DNA from: Aphelenchoides besseyi
Taxonomy: Eukaryota; Nematoda; Chromadorea; Rhabditida; Aphelenchoididae
Assembly (NCBI GenBank): GCA_024699855.1
Contig: JAMPIQ010000001.1
Span: forward strand, 12,028,001-12,092,000
Direction: 5' to 3'
Length of the DNA stretch: 64,000 nt
Below the pieces are notes generated by a model. It saw nothing but the letters and a program-made list of their open reading frames with translations. It searched no databases and was not told the origin of the DNA. Of this stretch, positions 51,109 through 62,051 are shown piece by piece (position 1 is the stretch's first letter; every line of letters starts with the position of its first letter). A program made the translations under genes and the position numbers.

Positions 51109-52488
51109 CTGAAACCCGAAAAAGTGGAAATCAAAAAGTGAATTTCACGGATTGACACGAAAAATGAAATGACAAACTTGAGAAACCTGCTAGAGGGTGG
51201 TTTCTAATCAAAAATCGAAAACGACCGAAAACGAAACATCGTTTGGACTCAGCGTGAACGGAGATAAGAAAATTGTCAGGCAGATGATTGCGAATAAATT
51301 AGAAATGGCCGTCAACCAAAAAGATCAGTTCTAAAAATGGCAACCAATAATTTGGCAGAGTCGGGATTCTCGCCCTTGCCAAAAACATGGACATTCAGTG
51401 AGTCAACACGCGCTGAATGAAAAGCGGGAAAAAAGTGTCTCGTCCGTTCCGGAGCACAAACTCACAACTGCGCAGTGGTCAACAGGCAACAACAACGGAT
51501 GACGGAACATGCGCCCCACTTACTCTTCTTTAGCTGAAACGCGACTAAGGAATCATGACGGAGCGATCTAATGAAGGAAACCGGGCGATCTAGTGGATTA
51601 GACGCCCAATAAACAATAGACGGTGGGGTCGAACCGTTTGTTTTATAAACAAACGATCAACTGAAAATGGTGATTGTTTGGCCTCAAAAGGTTTGAAGGA
51701 CCATAAAACATAAATCAGGATTATGAACGTTCAAAAAAAGTGATGAGTACGAATGAGTCAACTAACGGCGTCGATTTGTTGATAACAAAAGACACGTAAT
51801 CGAAATTATGTTCGGTTTAAGTGTCTTCGAACAACATGCTTCAATTTAGCAACATATTCGTTCGCAAATGATGAAACATTTTCCGAGTAGCAGAAGTTGT
51901 TTATTAGTTTTCGTACAAGCATCCAAAACGATTTCCTGTAAGGGTGAGGCCTTTTGCCGATGAATCAAAACTCTTTGAACAAAACAGTTCTTCAGTTTGT
52001 ATTTTTTGAATGCCCACTCTCTCGTCAAGGAAGAATCAAATGTCGAGTGTGACGAAATGGTAGTAACAATTAGAACGGGATTCTGTTAACTGCTCTTTAA
52101 ATAAGGTATCTAGGTCGTTAGACACATTGAGAAAAGTACGTCGACAAAAGGATTTAAGGTAATTGAACTCAAATTCAACTTGAAAAGAAACTAGGAATAT
52201 CAAACGGATTCGTAGGTTATAAAAACTTTTGTTTGCGATGTTTTGGTTTGACAGATTTTACAGACAAGAGAACTGTCGACAAGAACACAAAGTTTGTGAT
52301 CGCTTTCTGTGATTACTAAGAATGTATTTGGATATCCCTTTTGTGCAATTTTGATATTCATACTCTCGGTGTGTCGTTCGATTACAAATGACAGTTCAGT
52401 GAGGAACAAAACGCCACGATTGCCAACCATTGAATTTTATTTCGCGGTACATTTTGTGTTTCAATCACAAATTTTAGTTTTTGAGACG
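51109..52488. other. Divergent promoter region of ACK and cosa-1
   Basis: About 1.4 kb without supported exons. Frames are short. ATTTTAG at 52468-52474 lies 14 nt before the cosa-1 ATG and may be a trans-splice acceptor. Confidence 0.45.
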
Positions 52489-53779
52489 ATGAGACCAAAG
52501 AAGGTGGCAGAATCGACCTCACCGACAGATCCCGAATTGTTGAATGCTTTTCTACCGCGTCAATTTCCCGATTTCAAAGAACAACTCAATGGACATATCG
52601 AACGCGAACATTGGGATGATGTTTTGTTGCGAATAATGGACGAGAATCGAGAAGCCGTTTTGAAAGAACACGTTCACTTTCGCACCTTCATGACCTCCAA
52701 GGTTGTCCAATTGGTGTTCACAATTTGTGTGCGACTTGAACTGCCGCACGAGGTTCGTTATTTAGCAGTTGCCATCTTCGACGAGTAAGTCTCGAGATTC
52801 CTGTGTTTTTATTTGCTTTCAGTTTTATGACCGTTCAGTCAACACAACTACATGCGGATATTTTTGGCGATGAAGATCCAGAAGGCATGAAACTACAGCG
52901 ATGGGAGAACGCAAGTGTGCGGTTTTATGCTCAGACATTGTTGCGATTAGTCTCCAGCATATCAATTGCCATTAAGTTCTCGTACTATCGATTGGTATGT
53001 TAACTTTATTGCTATTAGTAGCGCTTTGTTGGTTTGCAGGGTTTGCCATTATCATATTTGCAACGGATACTTCTGGCCTTGAACAACATGTATAGCGAGG
53101 AATCCATCTACAAATCGGATATCCGAGTTTTTGCCGCAGTTATGCACAAAATAAAACCGAATCGAAATCCGGTTGGTATAATGGAAACATTCTTGAGCAT
53201 TATAAGTGAGTTCAACTTACCATACAAGTAAATCGATTTGCTTTAAGTACACAGGTTTCCATCGATGAGAGTTCAATATGATCCGGAAATACTTTGGGAA
53301 TATGGGATTCTGTTCATGGACTTTGTTTTTTTAAATGCAAAGGAATTTTACCGTCGCTTATGGTTCGCAATTCATCCCGAAGTAAACATAAAGAACTATT
53401 CATTGACAAGGTGACGTCTTTGATTTCGCTGAATTCTCATCATTAAACTTCAGAGAACGAACGTGGCATTTGGAATCGGATTACGTGGTTCTTGGTCTCG
53501 GATGTTTAGCTGTGGCAGCGTGGGCAATTTATGGCGAGAGTGGGATGCTCGAAGTTGGTTCTCGTTCAATTGTTGAGTAGCGGTTTGGGATTTCAGATTC
53601 AGAAAAATCTAAGCACAATCACGAGAGTAGCGGAACCCGAAATCTCCTTATTCGCCATTACTATGCGTGCTCTGATACTCGAAGATGAAGCTGATTTTTC
53701 GATTCTCGAGCCTCCAAACGATCTTCTGGGAATGAAACACATGAACGTGCCAAACTCGGTGAACACATTTTCCGACTAA
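52489..53779 (+). CDS. cosa-1: CNTD1 / COSA-1 cyclin-like meiotic crossover factor
   Basis: A cyclin-fold protein that marks designated crossover sites in meiosis. The start is MRPKKVAESTSPTDPELLNA at 52489. Exons continue with VVQLVFTICVRLELPHEVRY, DFMTVQSTQLHADIFGDEDP, ASVRFYAQTLLRLVSSISIA, LPLSYLQRILLALNNMYSEE, SIYKSDIRVFAAVMHKIKP, VGIMETFLSIISEFNLPYK and a helical C-terminal exon, ending MNVPNSVNTFSD at 53779. Spacing and the order of cyclin-box helices match CNTD1, which has a degenerate cyclin box and is usually about 330 residues. Introns are short and canonical. It converges on vps-52 with only 59 bp between stop codons. The family call rests on pattern recall, not alignment. Confidence 0.82.
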
Positions 53780-53796
53780 CATTTTCGTTATTTCTT

Positions 53797-53808
53797 AATA
53801 AATTTATT
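53797..53808. terminator. Back-to-back poly(A) signals shared by convergent genes
   Basis: AATAAATTTATT is a perfect 12-bp palindrome: AATAAA on the plus strand (53797-53802, for cosa-1) abuts AATAAA on the minus strand (53808-53803, for vps-52). A second plus-strand AATAAA lies at 53821-53826. Stop codons are at 53779 (+) and 53839 (-). Confidence 0.75.
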
Positions 53809-53838
53809 GGAATTTGCTTGAATAAATCCATGTTCTTC

Positions 53839-56800
53839 TCAATACACGGGTTTGTATTTCTTAAGCTCTGAAATGATTTGCTGAGCTCCAACCAACTCGT
53901 TTGTGGCGTGAGGATTCGAACGGAAAGCATCGTGATTAAGAATTTTGGTGAAACGTTGATAATAATTGATAAACTGTGTGAACGCCATTTGAAGAATGTT
54001 AGTACCATTTTTAAAGTTTGTGAACGACTTCAAAACTTCACCGTTCACGGCCTCAATTGAGCGTTTCCAGTCAGTGGCAAAAGCACGAATGATTGCCGTC
54101 ACTTTTCCTGAAAACATCAAGAACTAAACGTTCCGTCAATTAACTACTCTTACCTGTATATTTAGCCAGTTGTTGAGCATTATTCTGTTCGACCAACGGT
54201 TCACATTCGTTTACAAATTGAATCAGAGCACAAAAGTGAGGTGCGAGCACTTCTTCAACATAAGTTTGGATTTTCGTTTGTTGCAGCTCCCAAAATGCTG
54301 CACGTTCTCTGCTTTCATCCGGTACTTTTTCCTATAGGCCTTTCGTCACAGAAACAATTCTTGTACTCACATCCAAAACCGTCAGAATGATGTCGTAGTT
54401 GTTGATTTGGAATACTAATCGTTCTTTCTTTTTCTTCAATTGACCACCAAGTCGATTCAGCAATCCTTCGATTTCGGTTTGTTGTTTGCTCAACAAACTC
54501 TGAAAATAGAAGTTAGGTTTCCCGTTTATTTCTGCACAACTTTACTTGTAATCGATCGTCCATTTTCTTCCCCGAGAGACTTGTGATAACCAATAGAGCA
54601 CACGTCAATTCAGCGTATCTTCGAATCACATAGTGTGGTCGCGTATCAACCGTTACTTGCTGTTTAGTTCCAAATTGTCGTACACTATCGTTATGACCGT
54701 TCATAACAAACTCGAACCGTGACCACAACAACTTCGCCAAACTCTGCCAATATCCATCAATTGAAACCACGCATCTTTCGGCCATCAGCTCCGAATATTT
54801 GGTGCACAAGCAGATACACAAAAACAGTGAGATTGCGTCGTAGTTTATTGCTATTCGTTCTTCCATGTTTTTCTGAATTTAACTTGTTTTCGATTAGAAA
54901 ATTGAAAGATACCAAAAGCAAAGACATCGCTTTTCCCATTACTTGTGTAAAAAGATCGACTGCTGATTGACCATCGACTATGAAAAAGTCGCAAAGGAAC
55001 AGGAACTCGTGACTACAATGATCAGCCAACGCGTATTGAATTGAACGAAAGATCGATTCGAATTGAAACTGCAGATATTGACAATAGAAATCTGAATACA
55101 AAAGCAACTCACTTGTTCTCCTGCTTGTTGGGCGGAAGATGGAACAATTAAAGGAGTTAAGAAGTCGGTAGATACCAACGATTCTCGTCCACCCAAAGAG
55201 AAGACCGTGGCTCGACTTCGAGTATGTGGTTTAGAGGAAAATATGTTCGAGATGTTCGGAATGTTTGCATATCCTATTTTGGCCACGTCTTCTGCTCCCA
55301 ACAAATCCTCTTTAGTTGCTGAATCGGCCATCTGAAATCACTCACGTTCTCACTCTTCAATGCGAACTTACTTGAAGTTTAAAGAGTCGAGAAACATAGG
55401 TTTTGAAGTACGAAAAGAACATCTTACTCAACGTATCCGTGTACTCGTCTTTGATCTAAAGTATGCCAATTTGAGTGGAGTTATGTAAATTCGAAATTTG
55501 TGAAAATCAATTGAATGTTTTTGTCGAAAACTCAAACAGTTGGGCGAAAGATCGAAGCGGCTGTCTTGTATTCACTGACAGTACATCTTTTCACGGTCTA
55601 CAGGTTTGTTTGTCCTGTTTACGATCTCAACATTTTTGTTATTCAGTTCAAATCTTGTTCCGGCTATCGAACTCGTTCAGTACAATAGAAATGGGTCGCG
55701 ATATCAACATGCCAATGGAACTGCTGAAGACTTTTGGTCACGATCCGAGTTGGCTTACAATAATGCTTTTTGGTTTCATCTCTTCACTTGCTGCCATCAC
55801 GATTTCCGCAGTGAATTGCAAGCCCAAGAAAATGGAAAAGAAGGTGAACAGAAAAACGAACATTCGATTTTCTTATTCCGACAATTTCAGGACGCCCAAG
55901 GAGTTGCCACTGCTCAAGGAAACGCGAAAGCGACGGCAACTGGCCCTCATCCACAAGCTGCTGCAGCTGCGCACGTCGACAAGAACACTGGAGCTGCTGC
56001 AGCCGCCGGACAGCTTGAACAAGCGGACGGTCAGTACGAGGACGTGACCGTTGGTTAGTGGGCCAAATGGAGAAGACTCCAACCACGAAAATCGAGATTT
56101 CATTTTCTTTTTTTTCGAATAAACTCCTTGGTCTCAAATTTTGTGCATGTCACTTACCTCTCGAGCTAAAGCGCGATCGTTGGCCAGAAGGAACTCGTAG
56201 AAAAAGCGGTTTTTCAAAAGCGCATTCTGTGGAATCTGATAGTTGGTGAGTGGTTTCTTGAAGAGTGATATCTTAATTAGCAACCACTCTCTGATCTTTT
56301 CCATTGCCTATAGTCGGGCGATAGAAAGATTGGGCAAATGAAACAAACTTTGAATTTCAAGTTCTCCACGACATCGTGAACATCTGCAGCAGCTTTAGCG
56401 TCTTTAAATTCTTGGGCTTTCAAAAACTGGAGTTTGTGTTGAAGTTCGTGCAACTGCTCCAAAAATTCGCAGTCGTTCACGTCTTTCTCCGTTATTGTTC
56501 TAAAGCCAAGTCTTCATTTTTTGTGCTTTCTTGCCTTATCATGTTTGCTGGAACAATCATGTCCGCAACGAATTGGCTCAACTCGCAGCTCACTTTCTGA
56601 CGATTATGCAGCTGCTGATTGATTTCGACAGATTCGTTTTGTAGTCGTTTCATGTCCACACTGATTGTGCCCAATTCGTCGAGAAAAGACGTGAGCATGC
56701 TTTCGAGACTCTAAACACTCGAGCTCAATCGAAAAAGAGATCACTAACCCCGAAGACGTTGTCGCATTCTTTCAGTTGATCGTGCAGCTCCGAGAGTTCT

Positions 56801-56973
56801 TCTGCGCGTTTCACACAATCACTGACAACAAACTGATTCGTTTCTCGCAACTGTGACTCGACGTTGGCGGCATAATCGCGCAGATCGACGCCGCTTTGAA
56901 GTTGTTTTCGTACGAATTCGTTTTCGACGTCCAATTCAAAGTCTTCGGAGTCGGAATCCGAATTGCTGGCCAT
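53839..56973 (-). CDS. vps-52: VPS52, GARP/EARP tethering complex subunit
   Basis: Vps52 is the core subunit of the GARP and EARP complexes, which tether endosome-derived vesicles at the trans-Golgi network or recycling endosomes. The acidic start MASNSDSDSEDFELDVENEF is at 56973. N-terminal coiled-coil exons follow (LESMLTSFLDELGTISVDMK, VEINQQLHNRQKV, FLEQLHELQHKLQFL), then TNYQIPQNALLKNRFFYEFL, IKDEYTDTLSKMFFSYFKTY, LLGAEDVAKIGYANIP, SRATVFSLGGRESLV, FESIFRSIQYALADHCSHEF, VTVDTRPHYVIRRYAEL, and a C-terminal ATDWKRSIEAVNGEVLKSFT with FKNGTNILQMAFTQFINYYQ, ending KKYKPVY. These blocks run collinear with animal Vps52 along its whole length. A roughly 700-bp intron (about 55457-56156) contains another gene on the opposite strand. 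Confidence 0.93.
55691..56058 (+). CDS. Small membrane protein nested in a vps-52 intron
   Basis: Two exons lie entirely inside a vps-52 intron but on the opposite strand. Exon 1 starts MGRDINMPMELLKTFGHDPS, then one hydrophobic helix (WLTIMLFGFISSLAAITISA) and a basic end (CKPKKMEKK). A GT-AG intron of about 50 nt leads to exon 2, an Ala/Gly/Gln-rich segment (HPQAAAAAHVDKN, AAAAAGQLEQ) ending YEDVTVG and TAG at 56056-56058. TTCAG lies 11 nt before the ATG, and an AATAAA follows at about 56119. The protein is about 106 residues with one predicted membrane span. No family recognised. The acidic YEDVTVG end could be a sorting or PDZ-type motif, but that is speculation. Confidence 0.6.
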
Positions 56974-57705
56974 TGAAACGACAACAAATAATTTAAAGTG
57001 GAATGCTCAATATACTTTAGAATACTCTTTACATCATCAATGGTTAGTCAACGAAACGTATTCGAATATCGACAATTCAACGACGAACAACAACCGACCA
57101 CCACATTTGAGTGCAAACTGCGCAGTCGACAGTTATTCTCGACTAACATTCTTTGTGTTTTGCGATCTAAACGTTCAAATTTGTTCTTCGTACCCTTTTC
57201 GTTCAAGCAACAAATATGTTTATTACGCGGTAACAACGAGAATCAAACGACTATTATGAATGATTTTGTAACGGTATCAATTTAACATTCGACTACGTTC
57301 GACGATCGATCAAACACGATCGATTGCCATTCATTATGTTTTGGGTGAATATAATGCACGATAAATGCGATATAAAAACACTGAAATGTTTGATTATGAC
57401 TGAAAATGGTTGTTGATTCACACATTTTTAGAGGTAAAAGCATCGGACTTGTATTAGGCACTTATGACTGAGAGTGTACACGTTTTAAATAAGAGGGCAG
57501 ACGCACATCACTGGACGATTTCGAGGATTTTAAGTACCCGGCTTACTGCACAAAGTATAATTCACACGGGCTTTCAACCAAACAAGTTTGATCAAAAGAA
57601 ACATGTCTTTATAGAGAGAGAGTATAGTGACTAGTATAAGCACATGCAAATAGGAAAATTAGAAAATGCAAAATGAAAAAATACAAGAGATTTGAAGCTA
57701 TCAAT

Positions 57706-60700
57706 TTAGTTGACTTTGCGAAGTTTTTGACGTCGATTGCAAAACCAAACTCTGACAACCTGAAAACAAACTTGCAAATTGATTGCCGCATAGGAACTTA
57801 CATCGGGATCCAAATCCAATTCTGTGGCAATCTCCAGCATTCGGTGATGGTCCGGTCGGCAGTTTTCATCGAAATACTGATCGAGTTTATCTTTTTGAAT
57901 TGTGTCCAAATTCGTGCGTTTTCTTCGCTTCTTCAGAGTCGGAAGGACGGCGTTCAAGCCCAGTGGACTGCCGGCGGCCATCAGTGGCTGAGAGAGAACG
58001 GTCGAGGACGACTGAAATGACTCGATTTAGTCAGTGAATTAGAAGTGTTTCAATTTATTCACTCAAATCTACGATGACAACTTTCAGGAACACTGAGATG
58101 TTGAAGAGCAATCGGATTGAGCAGAAACTTGAGATTTTGAGGTAGAAAAGTAAATGCAAAACATTAGAGTGGTCAGTTCAAAACTAATCTTTTCGACATG
58201 AAGCGAATCGGCACTTATGCGTTGAGCGATTTCAAGACTTTTGGTTTCAGAATGCGCGCAATGATTGAGCAAAAATCCACAGGCACTCGCCTAGAATGCA
58301 CGTCTATCTCCTAATGTTCAGCTGAGGTCTCTAGTTAAAAACCGCAAATTCATTCTCATCCTCGCCGTAATTGACCAGTTTCTTCAGTAGATCGGGCATT
58401 CCGTTATCGCTGTTCATTTCCTCCAACATCCCAACCGTATCATCAGCAATCCAAACGGCAGCTTGAGCAACATCGGGCGAATTCCAATTGGCAGGATTCC
58501 ATGGATTGTCGGCGCTTTCCGTATCATCATCTTCAGCTTGTTGTCGAGCAATTGAAACACTCGAAAACATTCCGACGAGCTCGTGCCACGACGTCCCGGC
58601 ATTGTATTTGTTCGAGTTCCAGAAATCGTTGTTCCAAAAACTTTTGGGCATATAATCGAAGCCGAGATCCACGATTATCGGTCGTTCTTGTCCATTCCAG
58701 TGAGTGTTGTTCCAATGTTCACTGAACGGATCATCTTTTGCGGTCGCTTCTGCTCCGTCTTCAATTGCCGACTGGGTCTCATTATCCTTATCTCCTTTGA
58801 CGACCGTTGCCAAGACTTCCAAAAGCGGTCCTGCGGCAATGACGGTTAAATCAACTTCATGAGAAGATGTTTCGTTGTCCGAATTTGAACAGATCTGCGA
58901 CGATGTTGAAGTTTGTGAAGGACGTACGAGCTGCTCAGTTTTCTCGAGTTCACTTAACAATCTATTGGCGTAATTGGCAATTTGAAGATCGAGGTCTTCA
59001 CGATTTGTGGATCGAGGTTGCTTTTGTTTGAATCGCTGTCCAATTGAATTCCGAATACGATGCCACATGAATTGACGAGCACGTTGAGGACGAAAAGGTT
59101 TGGTAGTCGAATAAGTAAAAAGTGGTTCTTCAGTTTGTCGTCTTTCCGTGTTGTGTAGAACTTTCACAGGAATTGGAGGCGACTCATTCCCGTCAATGTA
59201 CGGAAACCACTGAATTTGATGCAAAAAATCGTTGCCGGAGTTCGGTCGCTTAGATGAAGTAGAAGTTTGCGAATTTTGGAGTAGAATACGAATTCTTCCG
59301 TTTGCACGTGTTTCGCTTGTTGTTGAACGGAGATGCTCATTTGGGGGTAATGGAAGGTAGAATTGGCGCGCGTAGCAACAGGGAGAAGTCAAATCGCGGC
59401 GGGGGATTGGCGCTGTGGCCTTGTCGGTCATATTAAAAGGAAAAAGGTAATGGAAAACAAGGGAATTAAATTTAGAGAGTTTGATTAAACCGAACAACTT
59501 TACGGACCTGTCCAGTGATATCAAACGATGCAGAACCGGGCGAAATGCTTTCCAAGGTTGTGATCTCCGAGAACGGTGTACCAGTGCGTTGATCGCCGTT
59601 TGGCTTTTTCAATGTATCAGCTTCGACAATTTCGGTGACCGTTGCACCACGTTCAATCGCTGCTTCCGCTTCGTTCATCCACTCTTCCATGAGTGGCCGC
59701 AATTTGCACATGTTTTTGAACGAAAGATTGAGGGCTTCGAAGCGAGAAATAGTCGTTTGAGAGAAATCGGTACCATAACGTCTGCCGAGAGCTGCCTAAA
59801 ACAAGGATATTTATTTAAGGCTCCTGTCCAAGTAGTTCGCAGTTGAACTGAATACTTACTCCAACGTCTCCTTGAGTGAAGCCTAAACATAAAAACGATT
59901 GATATGTCTTCAGTAAGTCTTAATTACCGTGTTTGATACGTTGGCGTTTAAATTGTGCGGCAAATTGTTCCAATTCCTCGAGTTCGGCCAATTTTTGATG
60001 TCCTTTCAATGACTTCAGTTGACTGAGAACCGATTCAGACGAACGCAACTGTTGACTTGAATCCGCTTTTCGTTTTTTGGGTCCCGGACGATTTTGAACG
60101 AGAGTTTTCGAAGGTTCCTAAGCATTCGGATTACATGAAAGAGAGTTGATAACAAAACCTGTTTGAAAAGCTCTTTTAAAAGCCATTCATTGCCAACGGT
60201 TCCAAGTGATGAGTCAGTGCTTACAAGATTGTTGCCAAACGACAAAATCGATGAGTCAGTTAACAGATTGCTTTTTGTGTCGCTTGATGGGCCACTCGTT
60301 TCGTTTTGCCACAAACCCAACGAGTCGGTTGTTGGTCCGGAGATAGACGGTGATTGAGCTGAAAATACGAGAATCAAACGTGCAAATTGCTGTTTCGAGC
60401 GTCGTTTAATACACAAATGAGATTGGCGGAAATCATTGGGCGGAAACGTGTAAGCGGCTTACAAGAACTTCCGATGGAAAACTACGCAGTAACGAGCGGA
60501 AAGAGACGATCAACAGTGAGTGGTGTAAACGCACTTGTTCAGACAAACCCAAAGGACGCAAACATTTTTGTAAATGCGGAATCTTCGCGACCAAATCCGT
60601 CGACTATTTCGCGTCGAGTTTTTAAGAAATTCGCTTTTTTGGCGATTGCGCGAAAATGAGTCAACAGTCGCTGTTGCGCGTCGATGCACATAAAAAGCGA

Positions 60701-62051
60701 AAGTTACTTCGACTGACGACCATAAAAGAGACGTTTTGACGTTCCGGTTTTCGGAACAGAATTGAAAATTCCAAGCCGAACAGTCAAAACTCACAGCTTC
60801 TGCTCTCAAACAGGTCGAAAGGATTGTCATTGGGTTTGCCGTTGGTTCGGTTCGATGATGTCGATTTCTCGGTCTTCTTGTCTCCTTGAGACACGAATTC
60901 AAGAGTGTGCTGTTGAATTGGATTGCCGGAAACGAAGTCGTTGATCTTCTTCAGCAAATTCGGATCGGTGTTTAATAGTTCTCCCAACGAGTTGCCTGTC
61001 GGATCACCTCCGGCCGCGCTGATCAAAAGCTGAAGCACTGGAGCAGGAATCGTAGAATTGCTGGAAAATCTGTTCATTACTTTTATCAAAAAACTGAAAC
61101 CCACTTTTTAGCATTCCGACCGGCCGATCGTCGCCGATTTGATGGCGTTGCGGCCATCAAAACATCGTCACCACTTGCGATTCCCGAGTCATTCAAACTG
61201 CCGTTTTTGACTGTGTTACGAGATGATTGTTGAGCTGCTGCCAAACTAGAGTTTATATCCGATGTTGCGGCTATCAAGCTGCTGAGTAGATCGGGATTCG
61301 AATCTCTCTTCAGCGGCTTCTCGACTTTTCGTCTTTTAGCAGCCAGAAATCCCGCAACAGTTTTCGGTTTCGGTGAACAGACGCGTTTCAACGGTCGACT
61401 CTGAACTTGTGGATTGATATTCACCGATGGATTTGAGAACATGGATGAAACAGCTCGGAGAGCCGAATCGGGCGAGTCGATGGTCGGTGAATTGGATTCA
61501 AGAGTATTGGTTGATGGTTCGTCCAATTCATCTTCGGAAACGTTCGGATCGACCACAACCACGTGCTCACCGTTCTCCATCACATGGTCTGTCACCGCTA
61601 AAGATCGACTATTAGGTTGTTTACATTTGACTAGGTACCTTTTTTCGGTCTCTTATTCGTGTCCTGTAGATTGCGAGATGAAAATGCGGGAGTTTGGAAG
61701 TCGAAGTTGGTATTCAAAACCAAGTCTTCGGAGTTTGCGTCCGTTGGGTGAGCAGTTGTCTTGAGCTGACTGCTGGACGAAGAGGTCGAACGAACGGATT
61801 CATTTTCCGCGTCCGAAGGTGTTGGTGACGCTAAAAAAGTCATTGAAATGGAAAACTTTGGAGATAGAAAAGTTTGTTTCCGCTTATTCATCAAATGAAT
61901 CATTCTATTGAGCCAATACTTTTGATTATTCGCAATTACACTCACAGTTTGAAGAAGTGGTGGCCAAAGTCGTGACTTCATCCCCGGAGGGGTGAAAGTG
62001 GGGCAGAAAGTTGGCCAGGATGATGTCCGGTTTGTTGATCAGCGCCGTCAT
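57706..62051 (-). CDS. ceh-18: POU class 2 homeodomain transcription factor
   Basis: This DNA-binding factor has a POU-specific domain and a POU homeodomain. The start is [20 protein letters not shown] at 62051, followed by Ser-rich exons ([48 protein letters not shown]). The POU-specific domain is spread over three exons: [20 protein letters not shown], the tiny exon FTQGDVG (about 59857-59879), and [20 protein letters not shown] with [33 protein letters not shown] and the short [10 protein letters not shown] loop point to POU2 rather than POU3 or POU4, so the nematode match is CEH-18. After a long Thr/Ser linker, a 1.5-kb intron leads to the homeodomain exon ([20 protein letters not shown]), and a last intron to [17 protein letters not shown], stopping at 57706. 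[10 protein letters not shown] is the POU recognition helix. The protein ends right after the homeodomain. Confidence 0.9.
58331..59431 (-). CDS. Single-exon Trp/Asn-motif protein nested in the POU gene intron
   Basis: A single frame of about 366 residues, from [20 protein letters not shown] at 59431 to [10 protein letters not shown] at 58331, on the same strand and wholly within the intron between the POU-specific and homeodomain exons. The middle is Ser/Thr-rich with a basic patch ([13 protein letters not shown]). The C-terminal third carries three paired Trp-Asn motifs: [25 protein letters not shown] and [12 protein letters not shown], separated by acidic stretches. A minus-strand AATAAA at about 58061 lies inside the same intron. 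The frame stays open upstream to 59524 but in a different phase from the POU exon, so it is not simple readthrough of the POU protein. No family recognised. Confidence 0.6.
   Translation of the reverse strand: MTDKATAPIPRRDLTSPCCYARQFYLPLPPNEHLRSTTSETRANGRIRILLQNSQTSTSSKRPNSGNDFLHQIQWFPYIDGNESPPIPVKVLHNTERRQTEEPLFTYSTTKPFRPQRARQFMWHRIRNSIGQRFKQKQPRSTNREDLDLQIANYANRLLSELEKTEQLVRPSQTSTSSQICSNSDNETSSHEVDLTVIAAGPLLEVLATVVKGDKDNETQSAIEDGAEATAKDDPFSEHWNNTHWNGQERPIIVDLGFDYMPKSFWNNDFWNSNKYNAGTSWHELVGMFSSVSIARQQAEDDDTESADNPWNPANWNSPDVAQAAVWIADDTVGMLEEMNSDNGMPDLLKKLVNYGEDENEFAVFN

Noticed and set aside
59481..59846. 121-codon plus-strand frame
   Set aside because: Antisense to the exon with the POU-specific domain, which is clearly coding on the minus strand.
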